A DNA stretch of 8,972 nucleotides from Microbacteriaceae bacterium. Lineage in GTDB: Bacteria > Actinomycetota > Actinomycetes > Actinomycetales > Microbacteriaceae. The notes below the pieces were generated by a model that worked only from the letters and a program-made list of their open reading frames with translations, searched no databases and was not told where the DNA came from. Location: contig JAODAU010000007.1 in the NCBI GenBank assembly GCA_025463615.1, positions 1 through 8,972 on the forward strand, read 5' to 3'. Of this stretch, positions 5,760 to 8,972 are shown in pieces. The translations under genes were made by a program, and so were the position numbers. Every line of letters starts with the position of its first letter. The stretch's first letter is position 1.

Positions 5760-6467
5760 ATGCCCGCCACCGTCGTGATGATCCACGGCCTGCGCGGGCG
5801 CTCCGACGAATGGATGCCGCAGCGACTCGCCCTCGAGGCCCGCGGCCACACCGTGCTCACCCCCGACCTGCCCGGCCACGGCGCCCGCAGCCGGGAGCCG
5901 TTCTCGGTGGGTGAGGCGCTCGCAACCGTGGCGGAGACGGTCACCGGATGCCCCGAGCCGCCGCTGCTCGTCGGCCGCGCGCTCGGCGCCCACGTCGCCA
6001 TCGAGGTCGCGGCCGCCGGCGCACCCGTGCGCGGCCTCGTCGCCATCGGCTGCGGCACCGAGGCGCTCGGCTGGCTGGACGACAGCAACCGCATCGCCTT
6101 CGCCGCCCACCAGGTGCTGCCCGACAGGGGCGCCGCGCTCGGCGCGCTCAGCGCCACCCGGTTCTCGGGCAGCGTGCCGCGGCACACCAGGAGGTCCGAG
6201 CCCGATCAGTTCCTGGACACCCTGCGACAGCTCTCCTCCTTCGACTCCGTGACCGCGCTGCGCCGCATCGACGCGCCGGTCTGGCTGGTGAACGGGCAGT
6301 TCGACCTGTTCCGGATGCAGGAGCGCGCGTTCCTCGCGGCGACCCGGTCGGGCACGCTGGTGCGGCAGCCGGGCGCGCGGCTTGCGCGCGGCATCCGGGA
6401 CCCGCGGATGTCGACGCAACTGCTCCTCGACATCGCCGACGCGCCCTCGCGACGCCCCGGCGCCTGA
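5760..6467 (+). CDS. Alpha/beta-hydrolase-fold protein lacking catalytic Ser and His
   Basis: 235-residue protein with the shape of a small alpha/beta hydrolase. First strand and oxyanion turn TVVMIHGLRG (4–13), TPDLPGHGARS (34–44), nucleophile-elbow strand PPLLVGRALGAHVA (67–80), GLVAIGCGTEA (92–102), and the acid-loop strand PVWLVNGQFDLF (173–184) with Asp182 where the catalytic acid sits. The elbow reads G-R-A-L-G instead of G-x-S-x-G, so the nucleophile is Ala74. The C-terminal segment where G-H is expected reads PGARLARGIRDP (204–215), with Leu208 in the histidine position. Either a non-enzymatic member or one with another mechanism. No signal peptide. ATG 5760 is supported by the TACGAT box six bases upstream; the in-frame start at 5673 would add residues antisense to the aminotransferase. 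It ends in a small hairpin. Confidence 0.85.
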   Translation: MPATVVMIHGLRGRSDEWMPQRLALEARGHTVLTPDLPGHGARSREPFSVGEALATVAETVTGCPEPPLLVGRALGAHVAIEVAAAGAPVRGLVAIGCGTEALGWLDDSNRIAFAAHQVLPDRGAALGALSATRFSGSVPRHTRRSEPDQFLDTLRQLSSFDSVTALRRIDAPVWLVNGQFDLFRMQERAFLAATRSGTLVRQPGARLARGIRDPRMSTQLLLDIADAPSRRPGA

Positions 6468-6488
6468 CGTAATTGCCTCAGGCGCTTT
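6460..6488 (+). terminator. Short hairpin terminator after the hydrolase-fold gene
   Basis: Perfect 8-base inverted repeat GCGCCTGA (6460–6467) and TCAGGCGC (6478–6485) around a 10-base loop, followed by TTT. The left arm includes the TGA stop codon. The U-run is short, so termination may be partial. The loop and right arm contain the -35 box of the rpsT promoter. Confidence 0.5.
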
Positions 6489-6501
6489 CACCGGGTAACA
6501 T
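6473..6501 (+). promoter_or_regulatory. rpsT promoter
   Basis: TTGCCT (6473–6478), exactly 17 bases, TAACAT (6496–6501): the best vegetative-type promoter in the window. Transcription should start near 6508, giving a leader of about 128 nt before the rpsT start codon. Confidence 0.7.
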
Positions 6502-6507
6502 TGCCTG

Positions 6508-6635
6508 TTGGCTTGCGCGCACCGTTTATCGGTTTCGCGATTCGCAGCCCGGATCCCCTCGGTCGGTTGTTCGATGACGGCGGAACCGGTTCGCGGCTGC
6601 CCTCACATGTTCGAAACAACCAGAAGGTCAATTAC
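6508..6635 (+). promoter_or_regulatory. Structured 5' leader of rpsT
   Basis: Long leader for such a short gene. GGTTGTT (6565–6571) pairs with AACAACC (6615–6621), continued by CGA/TCG (6572–6574 with 6611–6613) past a single bulged A at 6614. The enclosed loop holds a 10-base palindrome GAACCGGTTC (6583–6592). The outer stem ends directly against the ribosome site AGAAGG (6622–6627), eight bases before the GTG start. S20 is known to control its own synthesis at the translational level in E. coli; a similar role here is inference. Confidence 0.45.
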
Positions 6636-6896
6636 GTGGCAAACATCAAGTCGCAGATCAAGCGCATCGGCACCAACAAGAAGGCGCAGGAGCGCAACAA
6701 GGCAGTGAAGAGCGAGGTCAAGACCGCCGTTCGCGCCACGCGCGAGGCCGTCGTCGCCGGTGACAAGGAGAAGGCCACCGCCGCTCTGCTGGTCGCCAGC
6801 AAGAAGCTCGACAAGGCCGCCAGCAAGGGCGTGCTGCACAAGAACCAGGCGGCGAACCGCAAGTCGGCCATCGCCAAGCAGGTCGCGGCGCTCTAG
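6636..6896 (+). CDS. rpsT: 30S ribosomal protein S20
   Basis: Primary 16S rRNA-binding protein of the small subunit, 86 residues, the usual length. It begins [21 protein letters not shown], the conserved S20 N-terminus, and is Lys/Arg/Ala-rich throughout with the C-terminal [21 protein letters not shown] typical of the family, forming a three-helix bundle. The start is GTG at 6636, with AGAAGG eight bases upstream. A GTG start on a highly expressed ribosomal gene, behind a structured leader, suggests translation is limited. Open frame continues upstream to 6501 but lacks any family similarity. It is transcribed alone from its own promoter, ends at a strong terminator, and converges with holA. 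Confidence 0.98.
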   Translation: MANIKSQIKRIGTNKKAQERNKAVKSEVKTAVRATREAVVAGDKEKATAALLVASKKLDKAASKGVLHKNQAANRKSAIAKQVAAL

Positions 6897-6913
6897 GCAC
6901 CAGCTTTCGTCAC

Positions 6914-6948
6914 GAACCCCGTCTCACCCGAGGCGGGGTTCTTGCGTT
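6914..6948 (+). terminator. Intrinsic terminator of rpsT
   Basis: GAACCCCGTCTC (6914–6925), loop ACCC, GAGGCGGGGTTC (6930–6941): a 12-base-pair stem with one G·U pair, followed by ttgcgtt. The stem would also form in the opposite transcript just after the holA stop codon (6947–6949), but there it lacks a U-run, so function for holA is less certain. Confidence 0.88.
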
Positions 6949-7957
6949 AACCCCTCGAGCTGACCACGCCGATCATGCGCTCCAGCGAATACACCGAGTC
7001 GCGGCCCGCACCCTTGACGTCGGCATCCGTCTCCGCGAGCAGTTGGATGCTGCGGCCCAGCCCCGCGTCCGTCCAGCCCTGCAGGTCCCGCCGGGCGCGA
7101 TCCACCTGCCAGGGCGCGAGGCCGAACTGCTGCGCGAGCTGGCCCGACGAGCCGCGGGCGCCGGAGAGCTTCGCCATCGTGCGCAGCTTGCTCGCGAAGG
7201 CGGCGACGATCGGCACCGGGTCTGCCCCCGACGCGATGGCGTGGCGCAGCAGCACGAGGGCCTCGCCGTGGCGACCGGCGATGGCGGCATCCGCCACTTT
7301 GAAGGCGTTGGTCTCGACACGGCCGGAGTAGTACTTCTCGACCGTGGTCTCGGTGATCTCCTCGGAGGCGTCGGCCAGCAGCTGCTGGCAGGCCGCGGCG
7401 AGCTCGGCGAGGTCGTCCGCGAACGCGGCGACCAGGGCGCGCAGCGCGCCGCCGGTGACGCGGCGACCCTCTGCGGCGAACTCGGCCTGCGCGAACTCGA
7501 GCTTCTCGGTGTCCTTCTTGAGGTCGGCGCAGACGATCTCGATGCCGCCGCCGAGGCCTCCCCGCAGGGCGTCCAGCAGCTTCTTGCCCCGCACTCCCCC
7601 GCCGTGCCGCAGCACCAGGTACGTGTCGTCGGCGGGGCTCTCGAGGTAGGCCAGGGTCTCGGTGATGAACGCGTCCGTGCACTTCTCTACGCCGGAGGCG
7701 CGGATCATCCGCGGCTCGGCGAACAGCGACGGGCTCGCGAGCGTGATCAGCTCGCCGGGCCCGTAGGCGTCGGCCTCGATGTCGCTGACCTCGAGGCTCG
7801 GGTCCTCCGCCCGCAAGGTCTCGCGCAACAGCCGGATCGCGCGGTCGGCGAGGAAATCCTCGCTGCCGGAGACCAGCACAACGGGCGCGGGCCGCACCTT
7901 GTCCCACGACAGTTGCGGGATCGCGACCGCCGCCCTGGGGGCGCTTCTCGTTGCCAT
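6947..7957 (-). CDS. holA: DNA polymerase III subunit delta
   Basis: Clamp-loader subunit that opens the beta sliding clamp during replication; cytosolic, part of the DnaX complex. 336 residues, normal length for the family. The N-terminal AAA+-like domain opens with PAPVVLVSGSEDFLADRAIRLL (24–45), where the family has a strand and a non-functional P-loop; the middle part includes YLVLRHGGGVRGKKLLDAL. The C-terminal helical collar domain contains VETNAFKVADAAIAGRHGEAL and FGLAPWQVDRARRDLQGW, strongly typical of actinobacterial delta. ATG 7957 has AGGAG four bases upstream. It starts 28 bases after the comEC stop, so the two are probably one operon; no promoter is obvious in the gap. Confidence 0.96.
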   Translation of the reverse strand: MATRSAPRAAVAIPQLSWDKVRPAPVVLVSGSEDFLADRAIRLLRETLRAEDPSLEVSDIEADAYGPGELITLASPSLFAEPRMIRASGVEKCTDAFITETLAYLESPADDTYLVLRHGGGVRGKKLLDALRGGLGGGIEIVCADLKKDTEKLEFAQAEFAAEGRRVTGGALRALVAAFADDLAELAAACQQLLADASEEITETTVEKYYSGRVETNAFKVADAAIAGRHGEALVLLRHAIASGADPVPIVAAFASKLRTMAKLSGARGSSGQLAQQFGLAPWQVDRARRDLQGWTDAGLGRSIQLLAETDADVKGAGRDSVYSLERMIGVVSSRG

Positions 7958-7985
7958 CGTTCTCCTGCCGATCTCTCACCCCAGC

Positions 7986-8972
7986 CTATCCGGGGCCACC
8001 GGCACGCGACCGCCCCGGGCGCAGCAGGTCGGTGGGGGCGCGCTCGGTCCACAGCGTCATCCCGCCGCCGGGCACGGGCGTCACCAGCAGCATCCCCTCC
8101 TCGTCCGTTCGGGCGATGGTCGTGCCCACGTCGTGCAGCACGCCGAGCAGCCGCGGGGTCGGGTGGCCGTACTCGTTGTGGGCGCCCACCCCGATCAGGC
8201 CCACGGATGCCCGCAGCCGCTCGTACAGCGGCGGGTACTGGTCCGCCGAGCCGTGGTGGGCCACCTTCACCAGGTCCACCTGTCCGAGCCGGTTCGCCGC
8301 CATCATGAGGGACTGCGGCTGTTCGCCCAGGTCGCCGAGGAAGATCGAGGTGAGGCATCCGCCCGGGCACCGCCCGGCCGGGCCCCACGTGACGGTGACG
8401 CTCGCCGGGTTGCCGGGCTCCACCGAGCCGAGGCGGGCCTTCGGCCACAGCACGTCCCAGCGCAGCTCCCCGAGCACGCCCGACATGCCGCGGCTCGCCT
8501 GCTCCACGTGCGCCCCGTGCTGCTCGAGCTGCCGCACCAACCGATCGTCGTCCGGGCCGGCCCGGGGGCCGACGAGCGCCCTGGTCACCCGCCCGTACAC
8601 CGCACTGGTGCCGCCCACGTGGTCCAGGTCGTAGTGCGTCAGCACGAGCAGGTCGATGTGCGTGATCCCGAGCTCGGACAGGCATTTGGCGGCCAGCGCG
8701 GGCTCGCGGCCGGTGTCGATCATGGCGACCAGCCCGTCGCTCTGCACGAGGGATGCGTCGCCCTGCCCCACGTCGCACATGCCCACCTGCCAGTCCCGCG
8801 GCCGCGAGATGCCGATGCGCACGGCATCCCCGGCGGCCACCCCGACGACCCCCACGACCGCGAGCACCAGCAGCGCAGCTATGGCGGCCCGCAGGCGCCG
8901 ACCGCCCGCGCCGGCGAGCAGCACCACCACCAGCACGCAGGCGCCGGCGAGCAGCGCGACCCCGGCCGCGCC
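7986..8972 (-). CDS. comEC: ComEC/Rec2 competence channel, C-terminal part
   Basis: C-terminal 328 residues of the DNA-uptake membrane channel; the 5' part, with the N-terminal OB-fold and most membrane helices, lies beyond the right edge. Counting from 8936, residues 1–10 and the in-frame codons to 8972 form one hydrophobic helix, and 16–35 another. The metallo-beta-lactamase domain follows: DVGQGDA (55–61), IDTG (73–76), THYDLDHVGG (100–109, metal-site H101, D105, H106), FLGDLGE (199–205), KVAHHGS (224–230) and GHPTP near 257. These match the ComEC MBL domain, proposed to degrade the non-transforming DNA strand. A cysteine pair (C190, C194, GRCPGGC) sits just before the FLGD strand. No internal start is implied: the GTG at 8936 is mid-helix. 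It is followed by holA after 28 bases. Confidence 0.95.
   Translation of the reverse strand, partial: GAAGVALLAGACVLVVVLLAGAGGRRLRAAIAALLVLAVVGVVGVAAGDAVRIGISRPRDWQVGMCDVGQGDASLVQSDGLVAMIDTGREPALAAKCLSELGITHIDLLVLTHYDLDHVGGTSAVYGRVTRALVGPRAGPDDDRLVRQLEQHGAHVEQASRGMSGVLGELRWDVLWPKARLGSVEPGNPASVTVTWGPAGRCPGGCLTSIFLGDLGEQPQSLMMAANRLGQVDLVKVAHHGSADQYPPLYERLRASVGLIGVGAHNEYGHPTPRLLGVLHDVGTTIARTDEEGMLLVTPVPGGGMTLWTERAPTDLLRPGRSRAGGPG

Noticed and set aside
4712..5914. 400-codon open frame on the plus strand opposite the aminotransferase
   Set aside because: Crosses the end of one real gene and the start of another; no domain pattern, pure shadow.
5622..6491. 289-codon minus-strand open frame opposite the hydrolase-fold gene
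   Set aside because: Low-complexity Gly/Arg/Ala-rich translation; the plus strand has the fold motifs, a promoter and a terminator.
7043..8308. 421-codon open frame on the plus strand opposite holA and comEC
   Set aside because: Runs antisense across two well-identified genes and their intergenic gap; no recognisable motif.
1..8972. CRISPR array, tRNA or rRNA genes, insertion sequence or phage genes
   Set aside because: Read for spaced repeats, cloverleaf ends and transposase/integrase motifs; none seen apart from the lepA border repeats.

Overview
The window is high-GC actinobacterial chromosome, most likely from the family Microbacteriaceae. The gene cluster comEC–holA / rpsT / lepA is a conserved actinobacterial block, the small membrane proteins carry actinobacterial DUF2510 and TM2 domains, and the heptamer GGATGCC/GGCATCC is strongly over-represented, which I associate with that family. 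Genus cannot be told from this window.

Layout from left to right. Positions 1–1380 are a leftward pair: a DUF2510–TM2 membrane protein followed 8 bases later by an MFS drug/siderophore-type exporter that runs off the left edge. A divergent promoter region (1381–1438) serves this pair and a rightward 80-residue membrane protein (1439–1681). Positions 1688–2329 are a compositionally distinct segment (about 54% G+C by hand count of 1741–2280, against roughly 60–72% in two flanking stretches I counted). It holds two convergent small membrane-protein genes whose stop codons overlap. At its left border is a copy of the last codons of lepA, including the stop; the real lepA 3' end forms its right border. 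This is the most notable thing in the window: a small cassette apparently inserted into the 3' end of lepA, leaving the old 3' end behind and giving lepA a new one.

Positions 2330–5728 are a leftward series: a class I/II PLP aminotransferase, a one-domain XRE regulator and lepA (elongation factor 4). Divergent from the aminotransferase, across only 31 bases, is an alpha/beta-hydrolase-fold protein (5760–6467) that lacks the catalytic serine and histidine. It ends in a small hairpin that contains the -35 box of the next promoter, which drives rpsT (ribosomal protein S20) through a structured leader of about 128 nt. rpsT ends at a strong intrinsic terminator and converges on holA (DNA polymerase III delta subunit). 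holA lies downstream of comEC, the DNA-uptake channel, whose 3' part fills the right end of the window.

Functionally the right half is translation, replication and competence housekeeping. The left half is accessory: an exporter, several unrecognised small membrane proteins and the lepA-associated insertion. Five genes (starts at 1380, 1439, 1755, 5728 and 5760) have a -10-like hexamer ending 6–7 nt before the start codon and no Shine-Dalgarno sequence, so they are probably leaderless. The MFS, lepA, XRE, rpsT, holA and 84-residue genes have recognisable ribosome binding sites.
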